This document shows positions 25,201-37,422 of a DNA stretch of 64,000 nt, in pieces (positions within the stretch are counted from its first letter, which is position 1; the number at the start of each line of letters is the position of its first letter). The notes below the pieces were generated by a model, which saw only the letters and a list, made by a program, of their open reading frames with translations, searched no databases and was not told the origin of the DNA. Location of the stretch: the NCBI RefSeq assembly GCF_003945595.2, contig NW_024104521.1, forward strand, positions 186,001 to 250,000, given 5' to 3'. The translations under genes and the position numbers were made by a program. The stretch comes from Pipra filicauda (taxonomy: Eukaryota > Chordata > Aves > Passeriformes > Pipridae).

Positions 25201-27040
25201 AAACCACTCCTGTCAGCACACGGCTGGCTGATCTGCACCTGGAGCAGGAGCCCGGCAAAGGTAGGCAAGCGAGCTGTGACTGAGCCAGCTAACCACAGCC
25301 AGGGAGACAGGGCAGGAGCCATGTGCTGCAGGACCCACCGCAGGCTCTGGCACAGGCGACAGCTGAAGCCTCTGCCCCATCCCTCATGGTGTTACTGTGG
25401 GTGCTGGGTAGGTTACAGCCCAGGGCTCCGGTCAGTTCCTTAGGGAGATGCAGCTGTATTTTCATTCTGGCAATCTTTGCATTTTCAGGCATCAGTGCTT
25501 ATATTACTATGCTCCGAAGTATAGTTTAAGCGTTTCTAATTTTAGCCGAGCTTTTAAACAATTCCTGGAAATCTGAGCTGTAGCCATCTCAGACAAAAAT
25601 CTGCCTTTTAGTCAAGTGTGTAGGGAACAGACCTCCTGCAGAGCTGTGAGACACCTGCAGAGGAGGAGGCGGCACAAGAAGACTTTTAGAAGTTTTATTT
25701 CAAATGTGACCTGTAAATTTTGATACGTTCAAAGTGACCTGTAAAAACAAGATGTAACTGTTTTGTTCTCTCTCTTCATGATACCAAAAGAGAGCTTTTA
25801 AAGGTTGTGTTGTTTGAGGTTTTCAGGGAGGTGGGCAAGAAGGAACTTAATTAATTCATAAGTGTGAAGTAATTCAGACTTCTTCTGAATTTCCTACTAG
25901 ACAACTGAGAACATCCTGGATTTTAAGTTACAGAATCTGCATTAAATGCACCAGATCGGGGAAACAACACTCTCACAAATGATGTTATCTGGGGTCCTTC
26001 CAGCATTGTAACATTTATTAAAGTGTCTCAAGAATAACTACATTTAAAAGATCAACTTTCATTTTAATCTCTTTGCCATCTTCATTGTATCAAAGTCCAT
26101 AATTCTAGATTTGCCCTGACACTTAAAGCTCAGTTTTTTGAAATTGCTTTTGGTTCTGTACCTCCATTTCTCTGTACATGAATCACATTCCTAAACAGGT
26201 CCAAGAACCTGCTATTCACTTCCACTTAAAACCAGAATTCAGCCAGTACCCTTGGCTGGGCATCTGCCAGAGCAGGGTTTGCAGATTAAGAAAACAGCGA
26301 TTTGCTTTAGTATTTTCCCAAATCAGGATTTAAATCCTCCCCCTCCCCCAGACCCACTTTTGTCATGCCGCTAGGAAATTAGAGAGCTCAGAGCGATCAG
26401 GCAGGAAAGCCACTGGTGATCTGCCTTACTGCACTGCTGCAGTTTGGCTCTGGGGAGACACAAGGTCTTGGCTTTGGTTGTACAGGAAGATGAAAGTGTG
26501 ATGCTCAGGAATTTCCTTAACTAAACCAGCTTCACTCACAACACTTAAGATGATTTTCAACTTTCAGATTCTTCATGCTGAGCTCAGGGAGTTGCCTACT
26601 TTCAGATCTAGTTTTAATCCCAACACCTGAAGCTTCCTCCTCTTCCCTCTCCCAGCAGCTCATGCTTCCATAAGGGACCAATGAGCAGAGCCTCTCATTT
26701 CACATCTGCTGGAGTATCTGCATTGTAGCAAGTGACCCAGGTGTATGAGGGGTTACAGTCAACTGCTACTCCATAAAGAATCTGCTACTTCGGGTGACCA
26801 GATATGCTCCTGCAGGTTCGAAAGAAGCAGCTGCCTCTTCCAATAACAAACTGAGTAGCTCCAAACCCTTCCTGAGTCCAAACAAGCTGAAGTAAATTAA
26901 CAGGCAAGTTTTAAATCTGTCTAACAGGGTTAATTGTGTTTCTTTTCTACTTTTAAAACACAGCAGGTTGGATGCTTCTTACTGGGTCTGGGTGCAACAT
27001 CTTGTGTACTCTCATCATGGTACAGGAAAAAGCTTTAAAA

Positions 27041-27222
27041 GAAGAAATTTCAGACATTGGAATGGGCTGCCCAGGGAGGTGATGGATTCACTGTCCCTGG
27101 AGGTTTTTAAGATGAGACTGGATGTGGCACTTAGTGCCATGGTCTAGTAACCAGGGCGGTGTTGGATCAAGGGTTGGACTTGATGATCTCAGAGGTCTTT
27201 TCCAACCCGGTTGATTCTATGA
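27041..27222 (+). mobile_element. CR1-type LINE 3' fragment
   Basis: The segment has the recognisable CR1 tail: GAAGAAATTTC, then GGGCTGCCCAGGGAGGTGATGG, CCCTGGAGGTTTTTAAG, GGACTTGATGATCTCAGAGG and TTTTCCAACCCGG. It ends TTGATTCTATGA, the CR1 terminal repeat. It is 5'-truncated and has no ORF. It is the best single indicator of an avian (or other sauropsid) genome in the window. Confidence 0.85.
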
Positions 27223-28844
27223 AATCAAGACTGTATTCCTTTAAGTCTGAACAATTTCAGCTTAACAGTGTGAGACCATCAGCAAGTCCTTCAGGAAAAG
27301 CAGAAAAACTTGGTATTTGTGATAATCGCAGGACTAAAGCGTTGATTAAAAATGTTCTGGGACAAGCCTGCAGAGTGTAATGCACCCTAAAGAATGGCAG
27401 ATGGGAATATGATGCATCACTTTCAAAGGCTATTTTCATAGATTTGACAGATGTATTCAGATATAGAGAAAAAAATACGATAAATGATAGTTTACTGTAC
27501 AAGGCTTTCAAGCTATTTACTCATGAAGATTCACTATTCCTGAATAAGTGTAAGATGGAATCTCTAGTTAAACCAAGTTTTTTATTTAAAGGAGATTTGC
27601 CTGGTAAAGCTAAACCAATGACAACACCCAATTAGCATTTTGCTTTTTGTTTTCAATACCAGTATTAGTATACAAGGAATACAATAGTTAGTTTGTAGTG
27701 TAACAGCTATTTAAGGACCTTTAAAAAAAGGCACTGAAAATTGCAAACCTTAAATTAACTACTTTTCAATAGCAAAAGCAAAGAAAGCCAATTTCTCATG
27801 AGAAAAGAAACCTGAGCTAGACATTGTAAAGCATTATAAATTTTCCTAAAGCCAGGAAATCCCTATGCATCACTTTCAAAATCAAACTAGGACTGAACAC
27901 AAAGGGCAGCAGATATGCCTAAACTCACATGGGTTCCATTATACACCACTTACTGTAACCTACTTTTTAGTATTCAGCATTTCGGTATCAATAATGCATA
28001 ACATCAAAAGTAGTGCAACCCAAAGTACAGTCACAAGAAAGTAAACACAGGTCTGAGAGAAGGGTCAGCTGCAGCACGGTGTCACCGCTGGGTTGGCCTG
28101 GTGCCCCTGCGCAGGGGGACAGCAGGATGGAGCTGCTGGAGCTCTCCCTGTGCTAACTGGGAGCTGGGTGCCTGCCCCCTCTGTGGAGGGAGAGCAAAGA
28201 AAGTAAAGCTGCAGAGAAAATATAAGCAACAGCAGTGCTTTAGTGAGCAGCTAAGCAACCTCCCCGAGCCTGGTTGTGTCTGCTCCAGCGTCTACAACCC
28301 AGCTGCCCAAACCAGAGCACTGCTCGCTGCCAACCCCACAGCCGAACCGACCCGCGCGGGGCAGCGCTCCAGCCACGCTTTCATTACCACCCTGCCTACC
28401 TTGGCTCATTACTAAGCGCTCTGTGAACAAGCCTACATCACCTTTTATTTTCCCTCCTGAGAGACTGTTCCTTCTTCACTGAATAAATTATTTACCATTA
28501 AAGAAATTAAGGTGGCCAGCAGGGAAGCACAAATTAGAGTACAGGAGTTCATGAGACTGGGCTGCCATGAGACAAGAGTTTCAGTTTTCACATGTATTCC
28601 CTACCCAGCTGCCAAAGCAGCTTTATCGCCAATCTTATTTAGGACAAGAACCCAATGGAGGAGAGAGATTCCAAAGCTTGATCCTTCAGCCAGAAATTGC
28701 TTTACCTTCTACTTTCACTTCCTCCCCTGCTTCTCCCCAGTTGTGATAGTCTGCATTTCATACCCTTGGGTGATTAGTGCGAGCATTTACGAAGCACGCT
28801 AGAAACAACAGAATTGGAACCCCTTAAAGTTTTTCACAACAAAA

Positions 28845-28850
28845 TTTATT
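28845..28850 (-). promoter_or_regulatory. LCOR: Candidate distal poly(A) signal (AATAAA) of short LCOR
   Basis: AATAAA on the minus strand is followed about 30 nt later by a T/GT-rich tract (TTCTGTTGTTTCT). It coincides with the change from the AT-rich UTR-like block to more GC-rich sequence. Confidence 0.5.
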
Positions 28851-29987
28851 AGAAGAATAGTGGTTTTGAAAAGTCTAGCATCCAGTGAAAACTACCATAC
28901 ACAACGTTACAGCTGGGAATGTGTTTCCAAAATGACATGGTCAAATAATACAATGGAGCCATTAAATCTTACACATGCACAACAAGAGAATTAGCGCTTT
29001 GACATACAATGCAAAAAATAAATTGGACCACATGAAATAAAAATTTAAAAGTACTTATCACATACATTAAGACACAGCTTATTTAGTCCAGTCAAAAAAT
29101 CAGAACTGCATTAAAAAAATTAATGTAGTGCAATCAAACCAAAAACCTTAATTTGTGATCATAAGTGCTCTACTACATAAAACATTGATCATAGCAAGGA
29201 ACAAAAAATTCAAATCACACAGTACAAAAAAAATCTGTAAATAAATATAAACTACAGTACAAGAGAAATATTAAATTATACAATTCCGTCAAACTGTAAA
29301 CAGTATATTGAAATGAGGTCCATAAGAGTAAAGGGGGGGTTCCTGTTTTTTTTTTCCCATGACACTTGAACTTCTAGAGGTCAGAGAGAAATGCCATTTT
29401 CCATACTCTTCAAAGACTATGGGTTACATAAATAGAAAGAGAAGACTTTTTAGCTGTAAAGTGTCAAATAATAAAGCAGAGGTGTTGCTGACTTGCGACT
29501 GCCAACAGATCACTGTGAGGGCAGACCAGCAGACTTAGTTCCGGTGTGGCCTCCAGGTGAGCGCAGCCCCGAGGCCTGGCACTACAGGTGTGAATCAGCG
29601 CTCAGCCTTAGACAGGAGGCACCTGCTGAGGTCTGGCCCTACCCAGGAGGTGGAAGCGGTTACAGACACCATGACTGACCTGGACCTCTGCTGATTATAT
29701 GACAGGTTTACACGCTTGTCATACAAACACCAACTTTGGCAGAACAATTACTAATAAACTCAAAGCACTCCCGGCCCATTGGTTTCCATCACAGTGGCCA
29801 GTGCACAGAATTCTCTAAGGACATTGCATAACTAGAGTGTAGAGGTCAGACAGCCAAGGACCCGTGCTTGAGGTTAGAAGTAGTTATGGTGAGAGAGAAG
29901 CAAGAGCCACGTTAAGAAGCTGCCTCTGCTGTTCACAGAAGCAGCTGGGAATGTATTTCACTTTTAGCTGCGCTGGCTAGTAGTGGC

Positions 29988-30066
29988 ATTTTAAAATATA
30001 TAAGTTTAAGATAACATATATACTATATATGTATATAATATAATACATATTATATAATATACATAG
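29988..30066. repeat. AT-rich, partly palindromic low-complexity block
   Basis: This is an almost pure A/T stretch of alternating TATA/ATAT segments containing imperfect inverted repeats (ATATATACTATATATGTATATA type). It lies within the putative 3' UTR of short LCOR, where it could fold into an AU hairpin, or it may simply be a decayed microsatellite. Confidence 0.6.
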
Positions 30067-31129
30067 GAATTTCTTACAATACATACCAGGAACCCCCACC
30101 GCGATCTGCTCAGTAGTAATAACTGAATATACAGAATGCCACTATAAGTGTCTGAGGCACTGTGTGCTGGAGAGTAAATATGCAGCTTTAAAATCTGTTT
30201 GGCTGAGTTATACCTGGATACCTGAACTGAGTTTTAAGTTGACATTCATCAAGGATGTGCTATCAGCACGTCAAAAGAAAAGCAAAACAAAATACAAGTC
30301 ACTGCTAGGTTTAAGAAGAGAGTACAAGTACCTGAATTGAGTGAGGATAGTGTGTAAACTGTCCCTGAGGGTTTTTAAACAGTGTGTGTACAAGTTGGAT
30401 TCCTAAGAACATTAGTTTAAACTTACATTGCGGACTGATAAAATACCAATGTCTGACAATTTAACAAGTGGAGGTTAAAAAGAGTTATGAGCAAACACTC
30501 AAAACATTTTATACATTTTAAAGCAGCAGTAAGCTGCTGTAAGCATACATCCCATCAGTACAAGCAACACATGGGACTCAGATAAAGGTTTCTATTTGCA
30601 AAAAGCCCATCATATATCGATAAGTAAAGAATATTCACCTGCTAAATTAGAATGCACCTAGTTACAGACTAGCAATTCAAGATTAATTTTTTTAATCAAA
30701 TACTTTGCTATACTTTGCTATTACATACTAAAATTCCTTAAGCTCACTAATGCTGGTATTCTAATCTATTTTTTTAAATGTTCCCCCTTCATTTAAGAAA
30801 TAAACCATTCCACAACTTAAACATTAAGATCCATTTTCAGTCCTCAGATGTAAAAAGCGTGTCAATGAGTTTATATTAAAAATTTACATGGTAAAAAGGC
30901 TTGAATTTCAGCCAGAGATTCTAAATACTACTCATTCCCTGAAGGCATAAGGGAGCAAGAATCCCTACCCATTTTCTTGTGATATAGTTTTCAAACTGAA
31001 CATTAAACAATGGTCCAAAAGATTTTTCAGTTTGGGAAACTTCCCTTTCCCTACCCATCATCCCAGATTCCAAATGTCAAGCCCTGAAATGGCCTATTGA
31101 AATGATTAGTTAAAAATACCAGGCATGTA

Positions 31130-31137
31130 TATATACA
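31130..31137 (-). promoter_or_regulatory. Pumilio-type element (UGUAUAUA) in the putative short-LCOR 3' UTR
   Basis: On the transcript strand TGTATATA matches UGUANAUA. It lies in a small palindromic ATGTATATATACAT. Confidence 0.35.
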
Positions 31138-34100
31138 TCCCCTGCCTGAACTCCAGAACATTTTGTTGTACTAGTCTTTAAAAGACAGATTAATATCCTA
31201 AGAGACCTTGTGATCTGACCTGAAAAGCCATTAATGATCCTAGATTGTACGTTTCAAATATCTCATAACCTGAAGACCAGATTTAATTAAGACTCTGGCA
31301 TTGTAACAGAAAAAGTGCTGCAGTTATTTATCCCTTTTCTGGTACTTTAGAATAGGTCAGACAAGTGCTTTTTTATAGTGACAGTAAAGTTTACATGCTT
31401 TCAGCGCAGGCATAAAAAAAATTACCTGCGAAAGTATTTGAGAAATGTAGCACCAAGTAGTTGATAAACTGTATTAGTATCTGTAGTGGTGTCCTCATTA
31501 TTTCCGTGTAGGAAAAAAATATTAAGTTAAACTGTACTAGGTGATGACTATAGAAATTTTTTCTGACAACTTTTTCTGCTCCAGTCAGAATGAAGGCTTT
31601 GTCCTAATCCCTGCTCCATAAGGTAGAGTTATCATCTTGAGTCCTTCTAAATTATACTTACCAATTCAGCAGAGACAAGAGGGGCAGGGATGTTTGTTTT
31701 CAAGAAGGTAAATGAAATGCCCTGGACAGACTGAAAAAAAATCCTCCTTCCTAGTACGTCACCCAGGAAAATTGATTTTGTGACTGGGCTAAGAGATTTT
31801 TGTGAGGATTAAATAAAGCTCTCTGAATATGAAGGGGTTTATGACAATACCTGAATATAAGCATAATTCAGTAGGACATGAGGTCCAAAACTGCTGCTGT
31901 AATACTGGTATAGAGACTTGGCCCCAGTCAAAGTAAGAACAGGAGAGAAGGAGAGGGATGGACAGTGGAATGCTGTAACTACCTAACAGTTTTTTCTGAG
32001 TATACTTGAAATGGATCTACAGATCATTTTGAGTTTGTAATATCTCTCTGCCTAGTGATCATCACAGTGCATTGTGTTTATACACTGGATAATTTGAAAT
32101 GAGTTACTGTAGTCACTATTTTATTTGATGCATCCATCAGAACTGCATATAAGTAGCAGTGCAGCTTTTCAGGTTTCTGAAGGTTCCGATTACTGAGTTT
32201 TCAATATAATTCAAGATCAAGTAGAAACCTTTATAGTACTAAAACTAGTCTCAAAACTATTTTTCTTTTAGTACAGTTTTTAAAACCAATATTAGTCAAC
32301 ATTATCTACTGGTGCCTAGAAAAAAGCAACATTGACCTAGACTGAAATTATATTTAGTTTCTGAAACATTTGTGGGGAATACCTCGATGTTTCTGATCCT
32401 CATGAAAATGAGGGAAACAACACTTTCCATTCTAACTTCTAACATTTGGCAGAGAATTTAAGCTATTTAAAATATTGTGACAAAGCTTTCAGTACAGGTT
32501 AATAATTTTGCCTTCATAAGAGTTCGGACTGCAACAAATGTACGCATTCTTACACTTAGGAGTTCAAATTTTGTCTTCACTGAAGAAAGAGGCCTTTACA
32601 TTACAGATGCAGCCACACTGTTTTTGAGAAAAAGGGACCAGCAGAGTGCTCCCTTCACTCCTTGGACACTGTGTTCTTCTCCTAAGACTCAAGGACATTA
32701 CTTGAAAGTAAACTGGAAAGAAACACATGGCAATTCTAGTTTTGCCTGTATAACAATCGTTGCAGATAATAAAAAAGCAATTCAATCAGAACTAAAAAGT
32801 TGTTCAACAAAGCTTACTCAACCCTAAAGCCCCTGAATCCCTTTGCCAGCTCCCGTGAATTTTCAGGGGAAGGCAATGAACTCCCAGATACTCATGAAAG
32901 AAATATTTATATGAAAATGTCGGCCTGCCACAAGACAAAGCACAGACTATTCCTTGTCTGCTCTTACCCAGTCTAAACACACATGCAGTTACCTCCCGTG
33001 TTTAGGAATATCCCCGAGCACTGGAAAGTTCTACAAAAAAGGTGGTATAGGAGTTGTGTGAGAACACAGAAGCTGAATGTGTTCCCTTACTAGAGGCACT
33101 ATCCTACCGGTACCCCTGCATTGTTAAAAATTGTTTTTTCTCCAACAGCCATGAGAATTCAGAGTTCGACTTCAGATCTAGCAATAGGGTTGGTAATGCA
33201 AGCAGCAAGTTACGAGTTCTGCAACAAGAAGAAAGTAAAGGCATACCTGTATTGCTTATGCAGCAACTTCTCCTGTGCAACAGGGATAAAATGAGAAATT
33301 CTAAAGGAAACTGTCTTGAACCTTTAGAAAAAAAAATCAGGGAATGACTGGAAAATAAATTATCTTTAGACAGAAATAAAAACAAGTCCAGAAACGTGTC
33401 CCTACAATACCTAACTGCAGACGTTCAACTCTATAGCTGTACTCAAGCGTTACGGCCACAATAATGCCTACAACACTGTGGAATGAGGATCCAGCTGGCT
33501 GAAAGTGAGGTAATAGTTTGTAATAGGTCAGAGTTCTAAAAAAGCACTTTTACATCTTACAAGTCCAAAGAAAAAAAAAAAAAAAGGACACATTTCATAC
33601 ATGTTGGGCTTTCTCACCAGAACTGTACGATAATTAACTCCACACCAGGACCCCTACCACACTAAGCCTTACTCATCTTCAATTATATGCTGCAGCAAAG
33701 ATTTACCAAGCGACACCTAAACTTCAGTACAATATGAAACTTCGATTCTTAAAACTTTATACACACAAAATATAAAATTACTTTTCTAGGATGGGGTAGG
33801 GGAGAGGGATTCTCCTTCATGGTACTTGGACTGAAAAACTAGTTTTCAGAGACTGCCACAAATATAATTCACAGTTTCTTGCTGTCAGGCTTTTTCAGCT
33901 ACATCAACGTAGTACACAACAATACTGTTAAGTCCAATAACTACATCGGATGGACATTCTCGGGAATAAGAGAAAACTAGTGACAAAAAATACCCGAAAG
34001 GTCTCCTCCTAACAACGTCTCGATTTTTACAGGGTTGCAGTTTGTCTATGTTACACGTTAATGCGATCTCAGAAGAGCAGCAGGCGAAAGATTTTAAACC

Positions 34101-34980
34101 TTTCTCCTGTCCAAGTGATCCAAGTAACATAAGCATCCACTTACCAGAAATAAGATGAGAAACAAGGCTTTTGTTACAAAGACCGCAGTGAACCACACCT
34201 TCCCACACCAAAATATGGTCAACCAGGGATTCTGGCCATGCAAACTGCTGGTCAGCAGAAAATTAAGCATGCTAATGGACAAACATTAATTCCAATCATA
34301 TATTTAAAATGATCCCAAATACCACTAGTTAGCTACACTGAAAGCGCCTGCAAAAAATATGTAGTGAAAAATGAAACAAAATCTTAGTGATCACTGCAGC
34401 ACTTAGAGTGATACTAGTCTTATGTGATGAATCACCTCAGAGAAAATACATTAGATGGGACTTTGAAACAAAAAGGTAACATTAAAAGGTGCACCTGAAT
34501 ATTACAGACTAAATTTACAAAACCTACAATAAGGTAAAATATATATCTTTTGAATATTCAGCAGCTTTTTTTTAAATTTGTTTTTATTTTTTGAGAGGCT
34601 CATGAAATTTTAAAAAGGGACCACTAACTAATCTCAACCATGCTTCACAAAACAATAATGGCTATTTCATATTGCAGTTACCAACGTAATGCAATTAGTG
34701 CTTAAAAATAATCTACACTTTTTCTTTTTTTTCCTTTTTAAACAGAGACCTTTGGAGGAAATATGGTTGTTCAAAAGCTTCTCGAAAAAGAAAGATTACC
34801 TGAATATTAAGTTATCACAGATCAAGTGTTGTGTTTGAAAGCTTTGCAGTCATGAGTATTACAATCTTCAGGTCTCAGGACATTTAAACTGAGAGTTACG
34901 TGTTTGGTTTGTTGTTGGTTTTTTTTTTTAAATCCACTTTCTAACCAAAGCAAATAAAGAGTACTCAACTTCTCACTATC

Positions 34981-34988
34981 TATTTACA
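34981..34988 (-). promoter_or_regulatory. Pumilio-type element (UGUAAAUA) in the putative short-LCOR 3' UTR
   Basis: On the transcript strand TGTAAATA matches UGUANAUA. It is the same octamer as at 3200-3207 in the other candidate 3' UTR. Confidence 0.35.
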
Positions 34989-35317
34989 ATTCTTAGCCTA
35001 CAGTCTGAAATGACAAGACAAATTCTCTTTTAAAACTGCAGCATTAAAGGGTAGGCACACCATTCTTCTGCTGCACGATTGTCACCCACTTAAACATACA
35101 CATACAAAATATTTAGGTTAGTAAAATGAGCACTCCACATACACTACAGTGACAAGTTTTATAAAACTCAACTCATGTTGCTTAAATAAAGACAACTGCA
35201 AAAGGTTAAACCTCTCTCAACAGTAAAACTGTGTTAACTTTTTTTTTTAAAAAAACTTGCAACAAACTTTCTACCATAACCTCCAACAGCAGATGAAACC
35301 ACACCTTAAACTGCACC

Positions 35318-35323
35318 TTTATT
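35318..35323 (-). promoter_or_regulatory. LCOR: Candidate intermediate poly(A) signal (AATAAA) of short LCOR
   Basis: AATAAA on the minus strand lies about 2.1 kb after the stop. It is followed at 15-35 nt by a GT/T-rich element (AAGGTGTGGTTTCATC). It would give a much shorter UTR than the site at 28845. Confidence 0.4.
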
Positions 35324-36683
35324 GCAATCACCAGCTAAACTGGAACGTATTGCAGAGTTTATATACTGCTACTGAGCTTAAACTGCTTTAAATGCCAAGA
35401 TGACAACTAGAGAGCTACAAGGAACCAGGATTTTGAGGACTAAAATATATTAAGTAAACAAAAACAAAGCATACTTGGGGCCAAATGCCCAGTCCTTTTG
35501 AAGAATGAGCAGTGCATATTTTAAACAACAGCAATGGTGTGCCTAACCTTTGAAAATATGAAGTTGCTGGGGAGGGGGAGAGGCTAATAGAATCAACTGT
35601 TTCAGAAGTCATTCAGCATCCCTAGGGTTACCTAGGCCACCCTCCCATGAACTTTGAGAAACCGTTTTCAGTCACTGACATCACTTAATGCTCTCACATA
35701 AAAACTCCAATGCTTCTTTTGGTTGTGCAAATCGGGGGAAAAAAAATGGTAATCCTATCTACCTTTTGCACAGATTAAGACCAAATTGCTTCTACCTGAA
35801 GAACCAGAATTCTGATTTGGTCATGTTGTGGTAAGTCCAGTAAGCTCCACTTAGTTACTGACCACTCCCGCAGAAAGTATCAAAGATAAAAGTTCTGTAC
35901 AAAACTTATCCTGGATCTCCAGATAATCAGAATGATATCACCATATTGAAAAAAAACAAAAACAAACCAACAGATTTGTGGTTTACGGAGTGCTTTTACG
36001 GTGTTTAAATGCTCATTCTAGCATGTGCTAAACCACTATCAAAATAGATTAAATAAAAACAACAACAAAAAAAGCAGGACTTCAATTAATTCCTGCTACT
36101 GGCAACTGTAATATTTAAAAAGGAAACACCCATTCATTGAGTGTTCGACCCTGACAGTATTACAGATAGATATGATGCAGAGCCTGAATTAGATCAGGCT
36201 ACCAGTGTTTTACTTCTTCCCTGAACATTAACAAGCTCCTTCACTAATGTGGATATTTGGGCAGACTACTGAGGTTGTAACGTTTGAGATCACCATTTTG
36301 TGGGCTTTTTCTTCGTTTCTTTTTTTTTTTCCTTTTTTTGCAATATCACAGTAGTTTATTACACAAATCCCCCTTCCCTAGATTAGAGCCATTTAAACTA
36401 CCGGTTGGAACCACAGAGTTTAGTAAACTCAGAATCAAGTCTGTAAAAAGCATGAAGGTCACAAAGAACCATAGTTCTGGTATAATGAGGCATACCCTAA
36501 TACATCATTTAGTGTACCCTGACTGCTCCTGACTGTGAGAAGCTTGTCTTCCGTGAGATAAGGCTACATCCTCAAGCAGGTGAGTCTAAATATCACCCTT
36601 CAAAAATACCAAATAAAATTACAGTGAAGGTAGTGTTATAAATAATTAACTGACATATTCTGAAGGTAGTGTATGTAAGTTTT

Positions 36684-36704
36684 CCCTCCCCTCCCCTCCC
36701 CTCC
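36684..36704 (-). other. G-quadruplex motif on the transcript strand
   Basis: The plus strand reads CCC and then three CCCC runs, each separated by a single T. The LCOR transcript therefore carries four G-runs of three or more with one-base A loops, a configuration expected to form a very stable quadruplex. It lies about 0.7 kb after the short-isoform stop codon. Confidence 0.8.
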
Positions 36705-37122
36705 GGGTGAGCACTAAGCAGACAGTGAATGGTAAGTACGGTTAATTTAGAAAGAAAAACAGTGGAGAGCCTAATTAGACCCAATTGATTATCCATCTAA
36801 TAAACAAATCTGAGTTCAAGAGAGGTACCATTCTTAAATAATTTGATTTAGCTTAAATCTTTCAATCAATTGGATCAAAAAAATAAGGGAGAAGAAAAAT
36901 TTCTGAAACATTTTTGAAGAATGACAGTCTGATTCTCATTTGGAAAATGCCTGGTTTTAGGAGAGTATCAGTTTAACAAAGTGGACTTATTTCTATAAAG
37001 GCAGACATGAAAAATCCAACATCAGAAGTTCAGGCAGGCTCTACAGGCAAGATGTCCACTTCCACAGATCTGCATTCTTTGTGAGGTAACTCAACTCTCT
37101 ATTACAGAGAAACATGCAAAAG

Positions 37123-37124
<2 letters not shown>

Positions 37125-37175
<51 letters not shown>
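37125..37175. repeat. Homopolymer of 51 A (T51 on the transcript strand)
   Basis: This is an uninterrupted run of 51 A on the plus strand, about 250 nt beyond the stop codon of the HTH exon. It is the longest homopolymer in the window. No retrogene body or target-site duplication is evident next to it. The exact length may be unreliable because homopolymers are error-prone in sequencing. Confidence 0.95.
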
Positions 37176-37179
<4 letters not shown>

Positions 37180-37422
37180 AAAGAAAAAAGAACAAAAAGG
37201 GGAGTGGGCAGGTGAAGGAGGGAAACTGCACCATACCAGGCTAGAAAAATTTACAAATGTGACATTCAGAGCACATCTTTCACCTGTGTTCACACAAGTC
37301 TATGCTAAACTGCAAAGGAAAGAGCATTGCAGTAAACAGGAGACTCAGGTGCGCTCAGTGATGGTTGAACTATGCAGTAGTGCTCACCCAGTTTGCAAAG
37401 TAATTGGCACTCTACAACATCC

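Larger units (their letters stand above)
14391..28820 (-). other. Sequence between the two alternative terminal exons (intron of the long isoform)
   Basis: No coding exon, RNA gene or conserved protein frame was found. For the long transcript this is the distal part of a roughly 26.8-kb intron (41209 to 14391); for the short transcript it lies downstream of its 3' end. Contents noted: TAATTA-containing AT-rich islands near 15150-15330 and 17080-17160, a GATA-motif cluster near 22185-22268, and a CR1 tail at 27041-27222. The open frame at 17968-18603 has no recognisable domain and looks fortuitous. Confidence 0.6.
28830..37422 (-). other. LCOR: Putative 3' UTR of the short (HTH) LCOR transcript
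   Basis: This 8.6-kb AT-rich stretch follows the stop codon of the HTH exon. It contains no coding frame with a domain and no recognisable transposon. Its composition is clearly more AT-rich than the sequence below 28800. Several AATAAA hexamers occur on the transcript strand, including 36355-36360, 35318-35323 and the distal 28845-28850, so several 3' ends are possible. It holds a T51 tract, a G-quadruplex motif, Pumilio-type octamers (34981-34988, 31130-31137) and an AT-palindromic block near 30000. The full length is inferred; a shorter UTR ending near 35300 is also plausible. Confidence 0.55.
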
